From the NCBI RefSeq assembly GCF_009830125.1, contig NZ_WUPT01000002.1, positions 620,001-684,000 of the forward strand: a stretch of DNA of 64,000 nt, read 5' to 3'. Shown here in pieces: positions 33,179 through 44,311 of the stretch. How positions within the stretch are numbered: the first letter of the stretch is position 1; each line of letters begins with the position of its first letter. Under the pieces are notes generated by a model. It did not search any database. It was not told the origin of the DNA and saw nothing but the letters and a program-made list of their open reading frames with translations. This DNA comes from Kangsaoukella pontilimi. GTDB taxonomy: Bacteria; Pseudomonadota; Alphaproteobacteria; Rhodobacterales; Rhodobacteraceae. The position numbers were made by a program, and so were the translations under genes.

Positions 33179-34300
33179 GTGCGGCAGGGCTGGATCATAT
33201 CGGTGGCGATGCATGTCCTGCTGGTCCTCATCGTCCTGTTCGGCGGGTTCTTTGCCCGTGACCGGATTCCCGAGGTGACGGTGGCCGATGTCGCTCTGAT
33301 CTCCGAGGCGGAATACGCCGCGCTTCTGCCTTCGGGGCCGACGCCAGAGGTCGAGCTCGATGCGCCCGAGATCGCCGCGCCGGTTGAGGATGCCGCGCCC
33401 GAGACGCCGGAGGCCGACCGCCCGCCGGAGCGGCCCGAGCCGGAAGCCGTCGACGTGCCCGAGACACCGCCCGCCGAGCCAGAGGTGACCGTGCCTGCGC
33501 CAGCGCCGGAGGCAGTGGTCGAAGATGACGCACCCGAGGTACCGCTGCCGCCCACCGATATCGATGGAAGTTCGCCCTTGCCCGACCAGGTGGCCGAACC
33601 GGCGCCGCGTGTCGCCCCCATTCCGCAGGTCGCGCCGCCACCGCTGACGGAAGTCGCACCAGACGTGGTCGAGGACACCGCGCCCGACGCGGAAGCGCCG
33701 CCGGTGGAGCAACCGGTGGAAGAAACCCCGCCCGCCGCGCCTGAGGCGGCGAGCGACCGGATCGTGACCGAGGCCGAAGAGACGCGCGAATTCGCGCCCG
33801 CAAGTTCGATGCGGCCCCGTAGCCGGCCCGAGCGCCCGGTGCGCGTCGCCGCGCCCGAACCTCAGCCGACGCCAGCCCCCACGCCGGAACCAACCCCCGC
33901 GCCAGAGACTTCGTCCACGGATGATGCGGTGCGCGCGGCGCTCGAAGGGGGGCAGGCCGAAGAGCCGGCCCGCCCCTCCGGTCCGCCGCTTACCGGCGGC
34001 GAGCGGGAAGCGTTTCGTGTCGCCGTCGGAGGCTGCTGGGTTGTCGATCCCGGTGCGCGCTCGGCGGGTGTGGTCGTGACGGTGGCGTTCGAGCTGGACC
34101 AGACCGGCCGTGTCTCGGGCGATGTGAGACAGGTCTCGGCCACAGGCGGCGATGCCGCAACCCAACGCGCGGCCTTCGATGCCGCGCGCCGGGCCATCCT
34201 GCGCTGCGGTGCGCGAGGCTTCCCGCTTCCCGCCGACAAGTACGACCAGTGGCGCGAGGTCGAAATGACATTCAATCCCGAGGGGATGCAGTTCCGATGA
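33179..34300 (+). CDS. tolA: TolA-like periplasm-spanning protein with Pro/Glu/Ala-rich linker
   Basis: From GTG 33179 the protein has 373 residues: an N-terminal inner-membrane anchor ([20 protein letters not shown]), a long linker of ~230 residues dominated by proline, glutamate and alanine, and a C-terminal ~90-residue globular domain with [20 protein letters not shown] and a [15 protein letters not shown] segment, as in TolA/TonB C-domains. A start at ATG 33134 is also open but would overlap tolR by 38 nt and add residues that look like a tolR shadow. TolA links the TolQR motor to Pal and TolB. Its stop overlaps the tolB start. The acidic, proline-rich linker replaces the lysine/alanine helix of E. 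coli TolA. Confidence 0.88.
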   Translation: MRQGWIISVAMHVLLVLIVLFGGFFARDRIPEVTVADVALISEAEYAALLPSGPTPEVELDAPEIAAPVEDAAPETPEADRPPERPEPEAVDVPETPPAEPEVTVPAPAPEAVVEDDAPEVPLPPTDIDGSSPLPDQVAEPAPRVAPIPQVAPPPLTEVAPDVVEDTAPDAEAPPVEQPVEETPPAAPEAASDRIVTEAEETREFAPASSMRPRSRPERPVRVAAPEPQPTPAPTPEPTPAPETSSTDDAVRAALEGGQAEEPARPSGPPLTGGEREAFRVAVGGCWVVDPGARSAGVVVTVAFELDQTGRVSGDVRQVSATGGDAATQRAAFDAARRAILRCGARGFPLPADKYDQWREVEMTFNPEGMQFR

Positions 34301-35625
34301 CACGACTGGCTTTTCTGATCGCCATGCTCTTCAGCCTTCTGCCAGCGGCACTTGCCGCGCAGGACAGGTCCGGCCCGCTCAGGATCGAGATCACCGAGGG
34401 TGTGATCGAGCCCGTGCCGATCGCCGTGGCGCCCTTCATCGCGGAGAACGCGGCCGCAGCGGATTTTGCGCGGCAGATCACCGGCGTCGTCTCGGCCGAT
34501 CTGACCGGCACCGGGCTTTTCCGGGACATTCCGCGCGACGCCTATATCAGCCAGGTAACGTCCTTCGATGCGCCGGTGCCCTATGCCGACTGGCGCGCGA
34601 TCAACGCCGAGGCGCTGATCACCGGTGCGGTGACGCTGACAAGCGACAACCGGCTTATCGTGAAATTCCGGCTGTTCGACATCTTCAGCGGTCAGCCTCT
34701 GGGCGACGGTCTGCAATTCGCTGGTGGCACCGATAGCTGGCGGCGTGTGGCGCATAAGGTGGCCGATCAGGTCTACAGCCGGATCACGGGCGAGGGCGGC
34801 TATTTCGACAGCCGCGTCGTCTATGTCGAAGAGACCGGCCCGAAAAACGCACGGCAGCGGCGGCTGGCGATCATGGATTACGACGGGGCCAACGTTCAGT
34901 ACCTGTCGGACGCGTCGTCCCTCGTGCTCAGCCCGCGTTTTTCGCCGACGGGTGACCGGGTGCTCTACACGAGCTATGAAAGCGGCTTTCCGGCGATCTA
35001 CGAATTGTCGGTCGGATCGGTGACCAAGCGTCCGCTGGATGTGCAGGCCGAAGGTCTGGCCTTTGCCCCGCGTTTCGCGCCGGATGGGCGGAGCGTCGTC
35101 TATTCCCGCTCCGACGCTGGCAACACCGACATCTACCGTCTGGATCTGAGCAGCGGTCAGCGCACGCGCCTGACCAGCGCGCCGTCGATCGAGACCGCGC
35201 CGTCCTTTTCGCCCGATGGCAGCCGGATCGTCTTCGAGAGCGACCGGTCGGGCACCCAGCAGCTTTACATCATGCCGGCCGGCGGTGGCGAGGCTACGCG
35301 GATCAGCTTCGGTCAGGGGCGCTACGGCACGCCGGTCTGGAGCCCGCGGGGCGACTACATCGCCTTCACCAAACAGAATGCGGGCCGGTTCCATATCGGC
35401 GTGATGCGCACCGATGGCAGTCAGGAACGCCTGTTGACCGCGTCCTTCCTCGACGAAGGGCCGACATGGGCGCCGAATGGCCGTGTCCTGATGTTCACGC
35501 GCGAAAGCGCTGGCGCGGATGGCGAGCCCGCGATGTTCTCGGTCGATATCTCGGGGCGGAACCTGAAGCGCGTGCCGACGTCGACGGCGGCGTCCGACCC
35601 GGCATGGTCGCCCTTGTTGCCATGA
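34297..35625 (+). CDS. tolB: Tol-Pal periplasmic beta-propeller protein TolB
   Basis: The 442-residue protein starts with a signal peptide ([20 protein letters not shown]), then the N-terminal TolB domain ([20 protein letters not shown]) and a six-bladed propeller of repeats, each with an S.RFSPDG-type motif (for example [14 protein letters not shown] and [15 protein letters not shown]). TolB shuttles between TolA and Pal to mobilise Pal to the division site. ATG 34297 overlaps the tolA stop (ATGA). Confidence 0.97.
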   Translation: MTRLAFLIAMLFSLLPAALAAQDRSGPLRIEITEGVIEPVPIAVAPFIAENAAAADFARQITGVVSADLTGTGLFRDIPRDAYISQVTSFDAPVPYADWRAINAEALITGAVTLTSDNRLIVKFRLFDIFSGQPLGDGLQFAGGTDSWRRVAHKVADQVYSRITGEGGYFDSRVVYVEETGPKNARQRRLAIMDYDGANVQYLSDASSLVLSPRFSPTGDRVLYTSYESGFPAIYELSVGSVTKRPLDVQAEGLAFAPRFAPDGRSVVYSRSDAGNTDIYRLDLSSGQRTRLTSAPSIETAPSFSPDGSRIVFESDRSGTQQLYIMPAGGGEATRISFGQGRYGTPVWSPRGDYIAFTKQNAGRFHIGVMRTDGSQERLLTASFLDEGPTWAPNGRVLMFTRESAGADGEPAMFSVDISGRNLKRVPTSTAASDPAWSPLLP

Positions 35626-35734
35626 CCGGCGCGGCTGCACAGCCGGTGCACGTCCGCCCCGTTCCCTTCGCCTTTGCGGGATGGTACCCTGAGGCAGAGC
35701 AGATCATAACAATCCCAACCTTACAGGTGCTTTC

Positions 35735-36253
35735 ATGAAGACTTCCGGAATTCTCATCGCCCTCGTCGCCTTCGCGGCGCTGACGGCCTGCACCAATGCC
35801 GACCGTTTCGGGTCGGGCTCGGGCGCAGGCGCGAATGGCGGGCTTGCTGCCGGGGCCGGTGTCGCCGGTTCGGTCAATGACCCGACCTCGCCGGCCTATT
35901 TCAACCAGATCATCGGCGACCGCGTTCTGTTCGCCGTAGACCAGTCGACGCTGTCGACCGAAGCGCAGCTTGTCCTCGACCAGCAGGCGGTCTGGCTGAC
36001 CCAGAACGGCGCCTACAGCGCATTGATCGAAGGCCATGCCGACGAGCAGGGCACGCAGGAATACAACATCGCCCTGGGTGAGCGCCGCGCCGAAGCCGTG
36101 CGCAGCTATCTGGTGTCGCGCGGTGTTGCCTCGAGCCGGCTTCGCACCATCAGCTATGGCAAAGAGCGTCCGCTCGCCATCTGCTCGGATGAAAGCTGCT
36201 ATGCCCAGAACCGCCGTGCGGTCACCGTTTTGACGGCTGGCGCGGGCGTCTGA
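35735..36253 (+). CDS. pal: Peptidoglycan-associated lipoprotein Pal
   Basis: The 172-residue outer-membrane lipoprotein has a lipobox LTAC with the lipidated cysteine near residue 19 and a glycine-rich linker. Its OmpA-like domain binds peptidoglycan: YFNQIIGDRVLFAVDQSTLS, then IEGHADEQGTQEYNIALGER with the meso-DAP-contacting Asp and Arg. It lies 109 nt after tolB, with a possible secondary promoter in the AT-richer stretch near 35700. Confidence 0.96.
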   Translation: MKTSGILIALVAFAALTACTNADRFGSGSGAGANGGLAAGAGVAGSVNDPTSPAYFNQIIGDRVLFAVDQSTLSTEAQLVLDQQAVWLTQNGAYSALIEGHADEQGTQEYNIALGERRAEAVRSYLVSRGVASSRLRTISYGKERPLAICSDESCYAQNRRAVTVLTAGAGV

Positions 36254-36271
36254 TCTAGAGGGTAATGTCCC

Positions 36272-37123
36272 ATGCGTTGGTTCCTGGTTTTCCTTCTTTT
36301 CCTGGGCGGCCCCGCCGCCGCTCAGGACCGTGATCAGACCCTTGCCGACATAAGGCAGGATCTGACCGTTCTTTTCGTCGAGATGCAGAAGTTGAAACGC
36401 GAGCTGTCGACCACCGGCGGCTCGGGCGTGACGCTGGAAGGCACCGGCATCATCGACCGCGTCAACGCGATGGAGGCCGAGATCCAGCGGCTGACGGCGC
36501 GGACGGAAGAGCTGACCAACCGCGTGGACAGCGTTGTCCGCGACGGGACCAACCGGGTGGGTGATCTGGAATTCCGGCTCTGCGAGCTTGAGCCGAATTG
36601 CAACATTGCCTCGCTCGGCGACACGCCGACACTTGGGGGTGGCGCAATGCCTCAGACGGCGGCACCCGCACCCACGGCGCCATCCGCACCCGCAGGTACA
36701 GGCACCGGCATCGCGGCGGCCACCGGCGGGGTCGAGCTTGCCGTGGCCGAGCGCGAGGATTTCGAGCGCGCCAAGGCCGCTTATGACGAGGGTAACTGGC
36801 AGACGGCAGCAGACCGGCTCGAAGCCTTCACCAACACCTATCAGGGCGGGCCGCTGTCAGGGCTTGCTCACCTGCTCAGGGGCGAGGCTTTGCAGAACCT
36901 CGGCCGCACGTCCTCGGCCGCGAAAGCCTATCTCGAAAGCTATTCCGGCACGCCGAACGGCCAGACCTCGCCGACCGCGCTTCTGAAGCTCGGCCTTGCA
37001 CTCGACGGTCTCGGCCAGACGACCGAGGCCTGCATCACGCTCGGTGAAGTCACCACACGCTTCCCGTCAAGCGACGCATCGGTCGAGGCACAGGCGGCGC
37101 GGGCGTCGCTCGGCTGTTCGTGA
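36272..37123 (+). CDS. cpoB: Tol-Pal coordinator CpoB (YbgF)
   Basis: The 283-residue periplasmic protein has a signal peptide (MRWFLVFLLFLGGPAAA), an N-terminal trimerising coiled coil (DIRQDLTVLFVEMQKLKREL), a proline/alanine linker near residues 125-145, and C-terminal TPR repeats (DFERAKAAYDEGNWQTAADR and GLAHLLRGEALQNLGRTSSA). CpoB couples the Tol-Pal machine to peptidoglycan synthesis at division. Its TGA overlaps the GTG start of tilS. Confidence 0.93.
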   Translation: MRWFLVFLLFLGGPAAAQDRDQTLADIRQDLTVLFVEMQKLKRELSTTGGSGVTLEGTGIIDRVNAMEAEIQRLTARTEELTNRVDSVVRDGTNRVGDLEFRLCELEPNCNIASLGDTPTLGGGAMPQTAAPAPTAPSAPAGTGTGIAAATGGVELAVAEREDFERAKAAYDEGNWQTAADRLEAFTNTYQGGPLSGLAHLLRGEALQNLGRTSSAAKAYLESYSGTPNGQTSPTALLKLGLALDGLGQTTEACITLGEVTTRFPSSDASVEAQAARASLGCS

Positions 37124-38358
37124 GTTCTGACGCCCGGCTGCTCGACGTCATCGACCGGCGTTTCGGAGAGACGGGCGGGCCACGGCGGATCGGCATCGCG
37201 GTTTCCGGCGGGTCGGACAGTCTGTCGCTTTTGCATCTGATGGCTGAATGGGGCCGCGCCGATCTGATGGCGGCAACCATCGACCATGGGCTCAGGCCCG
37301 AGGCGGCGGAAGAGGCGGCCTATGTCGCGCGCTTCTGCGAAGGCTTGGGCATTCCCCACCGGACGCTTCGCTGGCGCGACTGGGACGGAAAGGGCAATCT
37401 TCAGGATCAGGCGCGCCAAGCCCGCTATCGCCTGCTGGCGCGGTGGGCGGATCGCCAGCGGCTTGATACCGTCGCGCTCGGGCACACGCTCGACGATCAG
37501 GCCGAAACGTTCCTGATGCGGCTTGCCCGAGAGGCGGGGCTGGATGGCCTCAGCGGCATGCCACAGGTCTTTCACCGGCACGATATGCGCTTCGACCGCC
37601 CGCTTCTGTTCGAACGCCGCAGCGACCTGCGCGCCTTTCTCGACCGGCGGGGTATCCGCTGGGTCGACGACCCCACGAACGAGGACGAGGGCTTCTCCCG
37701 GATCAAGGCGCGGCGCGCACTTCAGGCGCTGGAGCCCTTGGGAATCGATGTCGAAGTCATCGGATATTCCATGCTGAACCTCGATTTCGCCCGTACGGCC
37801 CTGGCCGAGCATGTGCGGGAGATCGCGCTCGGCCTGTCGCAAGTGATTGGCGGTGACATCGTTTTCGACCGAGCGAAACTCCGCCGCCAGAATCCGGAAA
37901 TCCTGCGCAAACTCATCTCGGGCGCGTTGAAATGGGTGTCCGCGGACACCTATCCGCCGCGTCGCGACGCGCTGTCTGACGTCATCGCCGCGCTGGAATC
38001 GCCCCGGAACATGACACTTCATGGCTGCCTGATCATGCCCACGGACATGACCGTCAGGATCGCGAGAGAGTTCAACGCGATCAAAGGCTTGGAGGGACCA
38101 ACCAACCGGATTTGGGACGGCCGCTGGCGGTTGAACGGCCCCCATGCCGAGGGGCTGGAGGTTCGTGCACTGGGCGAGGCGTTGTCTCAATGTCCCGGCT
38201 GGCGCGATACGGGCCTTCCCCGGCAGTCGCTTCTGGCCTCCCCGGCGGTCTGGAGGGGTTCGGAATTGCTCGCCGCGCCGCTTGCTGGGCTCTCCAACGG
38301 CTGGACGGCCGAAACACAGGGGCGCGACGATTTTGCAGCCTCGTTGTTATCCCGTTGA
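37120..38358 (+). CDS. tilS: tRNA(Ile)-lysidine synthetase
   Basis: The 412-residue enzyme adds lysine to C34 of the CAU-anticodon tRNA(Ile), using ATP. The PP-loop SGGSDS is at residues 29-34 (IAVSGGSDSLSLLH), followed by IDHGLRPEAAEEA, QARYRLLARWA and the LGHTLDDQAETFLMRL motif. The C-terminal part is shorter than in E. coli. GTG 37120 overlaps the cpoB stop by 4 nt, extending the tol-pal operon into translation-accuracy and protease genes. Confidence 0.95.
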   Translation: MSSDARLLDVIDRRFGETGGPRRIGIAVSGGSDSLSLLHLMAEWGRADLMAATIDHGLRPEAAEEAAYVARFCEGLGIPHRTLRWRDWDGKGNLQDQARQARYRLLARWADRQRLDTVALGHTLDDQAETFLMRLAREAGLDGLSGMPQVFHRHDMRFDRPLLFERRSDLRAFLDRRGIRWVDDPTNEDEGFSRIKARRALQALEPLGIDVEVIGYSMLNLDFARTALAEHVREIALGLSQVIGGDIVFDRAKLRRQNPEILRKLISGALKWVSADTYPPRRDALSDVIAALESPRNMTLHGCLIMPTDMTVRIAREFNAIKGLEGPTNRIWDGRWRLNGPHAEGLEVRALGEALSQCPGWRDTGLPRQSLLASPAVWRGSELLAAPLAGLSNGWTAETQGRDDFAASLLSR

Positions 38359-38437
38359 AGATCCGGGCCCCGTGGCTATGTAATGGTGAGGTTCCACAGG
38401 CCCTCCGGCCTGTCTCGAGTTTCCAAAGGAGAGTCCT

Positions 38438-40360
38438 TTGAACAACGCGCGTAGCATCGCCTTCTGGGTCGTTCTGTTTCTTCTGATCCTGGCGCTCTTC
38501 AATCTGATCTCGGGTGGTCAGTCGACCATGTCGCAGCGCTCGGTCAGCTATTCCGATTTTGTCGAGCGTGTGGAGGGCGGCGAAGTTTCAAATGCCACCA
38601 TCGACGGCGAGCGGATCGTCTTCCGCGGGGCCGACGGTAACGACTACGTCACCATCCAGCCCGAGGGCGCGGGTGCGACCGACCTTCTGGTCAACAACGA
38701 CGTCTCGTTCCGGGCCGAACCGCAGGAGCAGTCGGGCTTCGTCACGATCCTGATGACCTTCCTGCCGTTCCTTCTGCTGATCGGTGTCTGGATTTACTTC
38801 ATGAACCGGATGCAGGGCGGCGGCCGTGGCGGGGCGATGGGCTTCGGCAAGAGCCGGGCGAAGCTACTGACGGAAAAGCATGGCCGGGTCACCTTTGACG
38901 ATGTCGCCGGCATCGACGAGGCCAAAGACGAGCTGGAAGAGATCGTCGAATTCCTGCGCAACCCTCAGAAATTCTCGCGCCTCGGCGGCAAGATCCCCAA
39001 AGGCGCGCTTCTGGTCGGCCCTCCGGGTACGGGTAAGACGCTGCTCGCACGCGCCATCGCGGGCGAGGCCGGAGTACCGTTCTTCACCATCTCGGGTTCC
39101 GATTTTGTCGAGATGTTCGTCGGCGTCGGCGCCAGCCGTGTCCGCGACATGTTCGAGCAGGCCAAGAAGAACGCGCCCTGCATTGTCTTCATCGACGAAA
39201 TCGACGCCGTGGGCCGGTCCCGTGGCGTGGGCTACGGCGGCGGCAACGATGAGCGCGAACAGACGCTGAACCAGCTTCTGGTCGAGATGGACGGTTTCGA
39301 GGCGAACGAAGGCATCATCATCGTCGCCGCCACCAACCGTCCTGACGTTCTTGACCCCGCGCTCTTGCGTCCCGGTCGTTTCGACCGTCAGGTGCAGGTG
39401 CCGAACCCCGACATCAAGGGCCGGGAAAAGATCCTCGGCGTCCACGCCCGCAAGGTGCCGCTTGGCCCTGACGTGGACCTAAGGATCATCGCGCGCGGTA
39501 CGCCCGGTTTCTCGGGTGCGGACCTTGCCAACCTCGTGAACGAGGCGGCGCTTATGGCCGCGCGTGTGGGCCGCCGTTTCGTGACGATGGAAGACTTCGA
39601 GAACGCCAAGGACAAGGTGATGATGGGCAGCGAACGCCGTTCCATGGTCATGTCCGAGGACGAGAAGAAGCTGACCGCCTATCACGAGGCTGGACACGCC
39701 GTCGTGGGGCTTAACGTCCCGCAGCACGATCCGATCCACAAGGCGACGATCATTCCGCGCGGCCGCGCGCTTGGTCTGGTTCTGTCGCTGCCCGAGCGGG
39801 ACCAGCTTTCAGTGACGCTGACCAAGTACAAGTCCAAGATCGCCATGGCGATGGGTGGGCGCGTGGCGGAAGAGCTGATCTTCGGCAAGGAGAACGTGAC
39901 TTCCGGCGCGGCGTCCGACATCCAGCAGGTGTCCAAGATCGCGCGGGCCATGGTGACCCAGTTCGGCTTTGCCGAAGAGCTTGGCTACATCGACTATGCC
40001 AACGAGCAGCAGTCCTATCTGGGCAGCTATCAGGGCGGGTCGGGGCATTCGGAGGAGATGCAGAAGCGCATCGACGCCAAGGTCAAGGAAATCGTGGACG
40101 AGGGCTACGAGACCGCGAAGCGTATCCTGACCGAGAAGCACGACGACCTCGAACGTCTGGCGCAGGGTCTTCTGGAATACGAGACGCTGACGGGCGACGA
40201 GATCACCAAGGTCATGGCGGGCGAGCCGCTGAACCGTGGCGACGACGACGGGGACAAGCCGGATACCGGCGGTACCGCGTCGATCACGGCCATTCCGAAG
40301 ACCAAGCCCAAGAAGAAGCCGGATGGCGACAGCGGGCTCGAACCCGAGCCGAGCGCCTGA
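38438..40360 (+). CDS. ftsH: ATP-dependent membrane zinc protease FtsH
   Basis: The 640-residue protein has two N-terminal helices (residues ~5-25 and ~104-124) flanking a small periplasmic domain, then an AAA domain with Walker A GPPGTGKT at 194-201, Walker [14 protein letters not shown] and the second-region [11 protein letters not shown], and the M41 protease domain with zinc motif HEAGH at 416-420. It degrades unassembled membrane proteins and regulators such as heat-shock sigma and LpxC. The start is TTG 38438, with AAAGGAGAG upstream and no better codon; rare start codons are common for tightly set genes. The C-terminus is a ~40-residue acidic and lysine-rich tail. Confidence 0.97.
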   Translation: MNNARSIAFWVVLFLLILALFNLISGGQSTMSQRSVSYSDFVERVEGGEVSNATIDGERIVFRGADGNDYVTIQPEGAGATDLLVNNDVSFRAEPQEQSGFVTILMTFLPFLLLIGVWIYFMNRMQGGGRGGAMGFGKSRAKLLTEKHGRVTFDDVAGIDEAKDELEEIVEFLRNPQKFSRLGGKIPKGALLVGPPGTGKTLLARAIAGEAGVPFFTISGSDFVEMFVGVGASRVRDMFEQAKKNAPCIVFIDEIDAVGRSRGVGYGGGNDEREQTLNQLLVEMDGFEANEGIIIVAATNRPDVLDPALLRPGRFDRQVQVPNPDIKGREKILGVHARKVPLGPDVDLRIIARGTPGFSGADLANLVNEAALMAARVGRRFVTMEDFENAKDKVMMGSERRSMVMSEDEKKLTAYHEAGHAVVGLNVPQHDPIHKATIIPRGRALGLVLSLPERDQLSVTLTKYKSKIAMAMGGRVAEELIFGKENVTSGAASDIQQVSKIARAMVTQFGFAEELGYIDYANEQQSYLGSYQGGSGHSEEMQKRIDAKVKEIVDEGYETAKRILTEKHDDLERLAQGLLEYETLTGDEITKVMAGEPLNRGDDDGDKPDTGGTASITAIPKTKPKKKPDGDSGLEPEPSA

Positions 40361-40389
40361 TCTGATCGCTCTTCGTTACAGCCAGTCAC

Positions 40390-40417
40390 AACGCCCCGCC
40401 CCGATCGGCGGGGCGTT
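40390..40417 (+). terminator. Perfect 11-bp hairpin after ftsH
   Basis: AACGCCCCGCC (40390-40400) pairs with GGCGGGGCGTT (40407-40417) around a 6-nt loop, 29 nt past the ftsH stop. Only a short TT follows, so termination is likely but not textbook. Confidence 0.65.
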
Positions 40418-40474
40418 GCCGTTCAAAGGGTAAATTGGCCGACATGAGTATTGCCGCGCGTTTCGGAAGGCGGC

Positions 40475-41077
40475 ATGACGGGTGACATGCCCGCGCTTGT
40501 CCCCACCGATTACACTGCAACCATCGTCTGGCTGGGTCTTGTCCCTCACAGGGACGCCCCCGAGATCGAGGCAAACAGCAGCGAGCGCCTGTCGCTGACC
40601 TTCGCGGGCGTCGAAAGCGGCGAGGTACATTCAGGCCTGACGCGCCCTTCCTGCAGCCGCGTCACGGCGCAATATCCGAAGGGCACCGAGATCCGGAACA
40701 CACGGCAGGTGTCGATCGTCTCCGAGGAAGAACTGGCCACCATCGCGTCGGCCCTCGACCTCGAAAAACTTGACCCGCGCTGGCTGGGAGCGACCATTGT
40801 CGTCCGGGGCATTCCAGATTTCAGTTACATCCCGCCGTCTTCCCGGCTTCAGGCCGAGGATGGCGCGACGCTGACCGTCGACATGCAGAACCGTCCCTGC
40901 AGCCTTGTTGCCCGCACCATCGAACAGGCCCGGCCGGGCCACGGCAAGGGGTTCAAGGCGGCGGCGAAGGGACGGCGAGGCGTGACCGCCTGGGTCGAAC
41001 GGGAAGGGGCGCTGGTTCTGGGCGGAACGCTCAGGCTTCACATACCCGACCAGAGGGCGTGGCAGCCCGGCGGCTGA
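40475..41077 (+). CDS. MOSC-domain protein
   Basis: The 200-residue protein fits the MOSC family (molybdenum cofactor sulfurase C-terminal-like): an early strand pair with [10 protein letters not shown], the basic stretch [10 protein letters not shown], a [17 protein letters not shown] segment, and the conserved cysteine in [11 protein letters not shown], followed by ARTIEQ. Family members bind sulfur or molybdenum cofactor; the substrate here is unknown. GGAAGGCGGC precedes ATG 40475; an ATG-less frame to 40451 is not needed. It follows ftsH and precedes fhs with its own 122-nt leader. Confidence 0.85.
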   Translation: MTGDMPALVPTDYTATIVWLGLVPHRDAPEIEANSSERLSLTFAGVESGEVHSGLTRPSCSRVTAQYPKGTEIRNTRQVSIVSEEELATIASALDLEKLDPRWLGATIVVRGIPDFSYIPPSSRLQAEDGATLTVDMQNRPCSLVARTIEQARPGHGKGFKAAAKGRRGVTAWVEREGALVLGGTLRLHIPDQRAWQPGG

Positions 41078-41199
41078 TTTGCCTTCCGACGCAAGCGATG
41101 CGGAATGTGTCGGAAATCTCGCTTTCCATTCCAAGCGACTCTCGTATAGCGACAACAAGGCCGTATTCCACGGTGCACGGACAGGGACGGGTGAAACCC

Positions 41200-42870
41200 A
41201 TGACAACCGATATCGAAATCGCACGCGCAGCCAAGAAACAGCCCATCCAGGAGATCGGCGCGAAGTTGGGGATCAGCGCGGACAACCTCGTGCCCTTCGG
41301 CCATGACAAGGCCAAGGTCAGCCAGGACTTCATCGCGTCGCTAGGAGACCGCCCGAACGGCAAACTGGTTCTCGTGACCGCGATCAACCCGACGCCCGCA
41401 GGCGAAGGCAAGACCACGACCACGGTCGGTCTTGGCGATGGCCTGAACCGCATCGGCAAGAAGGCCGCCGTCTGTATCCGCGAGGCCTCGCTCGGGCCGA
41501 ACTTCGGGATGAAGGGCGGCGCGGCCGGAGGCGGTTATGCCCAGATCGTGCCGATGGAGGACATGAACCTTCACTTCACCGGTGATTTCCATGCGATCAC
41601 CGCAGCGCACAACCTGCTCAGCGCCATGATCGACAACCACATCTACTGGGGCAACGAGCTGGAAATCGACGAGCGCCGCGTGTCCTGGCGCCGTGTGCTC
41701 GACATGAACGACCGCGCGCTTCGCGACGTCGTGACCTCGCTTGGCGGCGTCTCGAACGGCTTCCCGCGCCAGACCGGGTTCGACATCACCGTGGCCTCCG
41801 AGGTCATGGCGATCCTCTGCCTTTCGACCGACCTGAAGGACCTTGAACGTCGCCTCGGCGACATGATCGTGGCCTATCGCCGCGACCGCTCGCCCATTTA
41901 CGCGCGCGACATCAAGGCGGATGGCGCGATGACGGTCCTGCTCAAGGACGCGATGCAGCCGAACCTTGTCCAGACGCTGGAAAACAACCCTGCCTTCGTT
42001 CATGGCGGCCCCTTCGCCAACATCGCCCACGGCTGTAACTCGGTGGTCGCGACCACGACGGCGCTCAAGCTGGCAGACTACGTCGTGACCGAAGCCGGTT
42101 TCGGTGCCGACCTCGGCGCCGAGAAGTTCATGAACATCAAGTGCCGCAAGGCCGGTCTTGCCCCCGACTGCGTGGTGCTCGTCGCCACGGTCCGCGCGAT
42201 GAAGATGAACGGCGGCGTCGCCAAGGCCGACCTGGGTGCCGAGAACGTGGATGCGGTCAAGGCGGGGTGCCCGAACCTTGGCCGTCACATCGCGAACCTC
42301 AAGCAGTTCGGCGTGCCGGTCGTTGTGGCGATCAACCACTTCGTCAAGGACACGGATGCCGAGATCGAGGCGGTGCAGGACTACGTCAAGAAGCAGGGCT
42401 CGGAGGCGATCGTGTCCAAGCACTGGGCCGATGGCAGCGCGGGGTCCGAAGCCCTGGCAAAGCGCGTGGCCGAGATCGCTGAAAGCGGGAAAAGCCAGTT
42501 CGCGCCCCTCTACCACGACGAGATGCCGCTCTTCGACAAGATCAAGACCATCGCCACGCGCATCTATCACGCGGACGAGGTTCTGGCCGACAAGAAGATC
42601 CGCGACCAGCTCCGCCAGTGGGAAGAGGCCGGGTTCGGCAACCTGCCGATCTGCATGGCGAAGACGCAGTATTCGTTCTCGACCGATCCGAACCTTCGCG
42701 GCGCGCCCACGGGCCATTCCGTGCCGATCCGCGAAGTTCGGCTTTCGGCCGGGGCCGGGTTCGTTGTGGTCATCTGCGGTGAGATCATGACAATGCCCGG
42801 TCTGCCCTCGCGCCCGGCGGCGGAAAACATCCGTCTGAACGACGCAGGCGAGATCGAAGGTCTGTTCTAA
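41200..42870 (+). CDS. fhs: Formate-tetrahydrofolate ligase
   Basis: The 556-residue enzyme makes 10-formyl-THF from formate, ATP and THF. The P-loop-like segment TPAGEGKT is at 65-72, and the protein carries the family's [20 protein letters not shown] and [16 protein letters not shown] segments. The length is normal for the family. I choose ATG 41200 ([10 protein letters not shown]); a GTG nine nt upstream (41191) is an alternative. folD follows 65 nt downstream, so the two probably form a formate-assimilation or one-carbon operon, complemented by glyA in this window. Confidence 0.96.
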   Translation: MTTDIEIARAAKKQPIQEIGAKLGISADNLVPFGHDKAKVSQDFIASLGDRPNGKLVLVTAINPTPAGEGKTTTTVGLGDGLNRIGKKAAVCIREASLGPNFGMKGGAAGGGYAQIVPMEDMNLHFTGDFHAITAAHNLLSAMIDNHIYWGNELEIDERRVSWRRVLDMNDRALRDVVTSLGGVSNGFPRQTGFDITVASEVMAILCLSTDLKDLERRLGDMIVAYRRDRSPIYARDIKADGAMTVLLKDAMQPNLVQTLENNPAFVHGGPFANIAHGCNSVVATTTALKLADYVVTEAGFGADLGAEKFMNIKCRKAGLAPDCVVLVATVRAMKMNGGVAKADLGAENVDAVKAGCPNLGRHIANLKQFGVPVVVAINHFVKDTDAEIEAVQDYVKKQGSEAIVSKHWADGSAGSEALAKRVAEIAESGKSQFAPLYHDEMPLFDKIKTIATRIYHADEVLADKKIRDQLRQWEEAGFGNLPICMAKTQYSFSTDPNLRGAPTGHSVPIREVRLSAGAGFVVVICGEIMTMPGLPSRPAAENIRLNDAGEIEGLF

Positions 42871-42935
42871 GGCCTGTCCGGCATTTAGGTATCGCGTCGG
42901 CGGCCCTGTCGCCGACGCAGAAGAAAGGATTTCCC

Positions 42936-43838
42936 ATGAGCGCCACACTGATCGACGGCAAGGCCTTTGCTGCGACTGTCCGGGAAAAGGTCGCGACCCA
43001 TGTTGCGCGGCTGAAGGACGAGCATGGGCTGACCCCCGGTCTGGCTGTGGTCATCGTGGGCGACGATCCGGCCAGCCATGTCTATGTCCGCTCGAAGGGT
43101 AAGGCGACGGTCGAAGCCGGAATGAAAAGCGTCGAGCACAGGCTTGACGCCGACACCAGCGAAGAGGCGCTTCTCACGCTGGTAGAGCAACTGAACACCG
43201 ACCCGTCGATCCACGGTATCCTCGTTCAACTTCCGCTTCCCGGGCATCTGAACGAAGACCTGGTCATCAACGCCATCGACCCGGCGAAGGACGTGGACGG
43301 CTTCCATATCTCGAATGTGGGGCTGTTGGGTACGGGGCAGAAATCCATGGTGCCCTGCACACCGCTTGGTTGCCTGATGATGCTGAGGGACCATCACGGC
43401 TCGCTCTCCGGTCTGGATGCTGTGGTGATCGGCCGGTCGAACATCGTGGGCAAGCCGATGGCACAGCTTCTGCTGGGCGATAGCTGCACGGTGACCATCG
43501 CCCACAGCCGCACGAAGGATCTGCCCGAGGTCGTGCGCCGGGCCGATATCGTGGTCGCCGCCGTGGGCCGGCCCGAGATGGTGCCGGGCGACTGGATCAA
43601 GCCCGGTGCGACCGTCATCGACGTCGGTATCAACCGCATCGACGCGCCCGAGAAGGGCGAGGGCAAGACGCGGCTTGTGGGCGACTGTCATTTCGAAAGC
43701 TGCGCCGAGGTGGCGGGCGCGATCACCCCCGTGCCGGGCGGCGTCGGCCCGATGACCATCGCCTGTCTTCTGGCGAATACCGTGACAGCCTGCTGCCGCG
43801 CCAATAGTCTGGCCGAACCCGAAGGGCTGACAGCCTAA
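42936..43838 (+). CDS. folD: Methylene-THF dehydrogenase / methenyl-THF cyclohydrolase
   Basis: The 300-residue bifunctional enzyme links methylene-, methenyl- and formyl-THF. Tyr50 and Lys54 in [10 protein letters not shown] form the active site, QLPLPGHL and the NADP-binding [18 protein letters not shown] follow, with [15 protein letters not shown] at the C-terminal end. AAAGGA lies before ATG 42936. Its TAA stop overlaps the stop of the convergent SRPBCC gene. Confidence 0.97.
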   Translation: MSATLIDGKAFAATVREKVATHVARLKDEHGLTPGLAVVIVGDDPASHVYVRSKGKATVEAGMKSVEHRLDADTSEEALLTLVEQLNTDPSIHGILVQLPLPGHLNEDLVINAIDPAKDVDGFHISNVGLLGTGQKSMVPCTPLGCLMMLRDHHGSLSGLDAVVIGRSNIVGKPMAQLLLGDSCTVTIAHSRTKDLPEVVRRADIVVAAVGRPEMVPGDWIKPGATVIDVGINRIDAPEKGEGKTRLVGDCHFESCAEVAGAITPVPGGVGPMTIACLLANTVTACCRANSLAEPEGLTA

Positions 43839-44311
43839 GCCGACACCATCCGGTCGAGGTTGTCGTAGGACCAGGCCATGCCTTCCTCCATGCCGCTTTC
43901 CACGGCGCCCTGTCGGCTTTCCGCACTGTCGTATGTGATCGTCATGGTCATCACCGTGCCGTCGCCGTCCTTGGCGAACTCGGTCACGACCCTGCTTTCG
44001 GGCGTGGTCATCCCCGGCATCTCCATTGCCTCGATGTGCTCGATACGGTGCGGCGGGTCGAGCCTGACGAAATGCCCGCGGATCGTGAAACGCTCGCCTG
44101 AGGCGCTGTCCTCCCAAGTATAAGCGAAGGTTCCACCCTCTTGCGGGTCCATTTCGCAACTCGGCATGGTCCAGCCTTCGGGCCCCAGCATCCAGCGCCT
44201 GACCTTCTCCACATTGAGATGCGCGTCGTAGACCGCATTGGGCGCAGCATTGAAGCGGCGGGTGACGACAAGGTCGGTCTCGCCCGACATGACCATGGTC
44301 ATTCTGTTCAT
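43835..44311 (-). CDS. SRPBCC (AHSA1-like) ligand-binding protein
   Basis: The 158-residue protein is an AHSA1-type START/Bet v1-like domain: [20 protein letters not shown], a [18 protein letters not shown] strand, EGGTFAYTW, and [17 protein letters not shown] at the end. Such genes commonly follow an ArsR regulator, as here, where ATG 44311 overlaps the regulator stop (ATGA). AAGGAC lies upstream. The ligand is unknown. Confidence 0.9.
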   Translation of the reverse strand: MNRMTMVMSGETDLVVTRRFNAAPNAVYDAHLNVEKVRRWMLGPEGWTMPSCEMDPQEGGTFAYTWEDSASGERFTIRGHFVRLDPPHRIEHIEAMEMPGMTTPESRVVTEFAKDGDGTVMTMTITYDSAESRQGAVESGMEEGMAWSYDNLDRMVSA

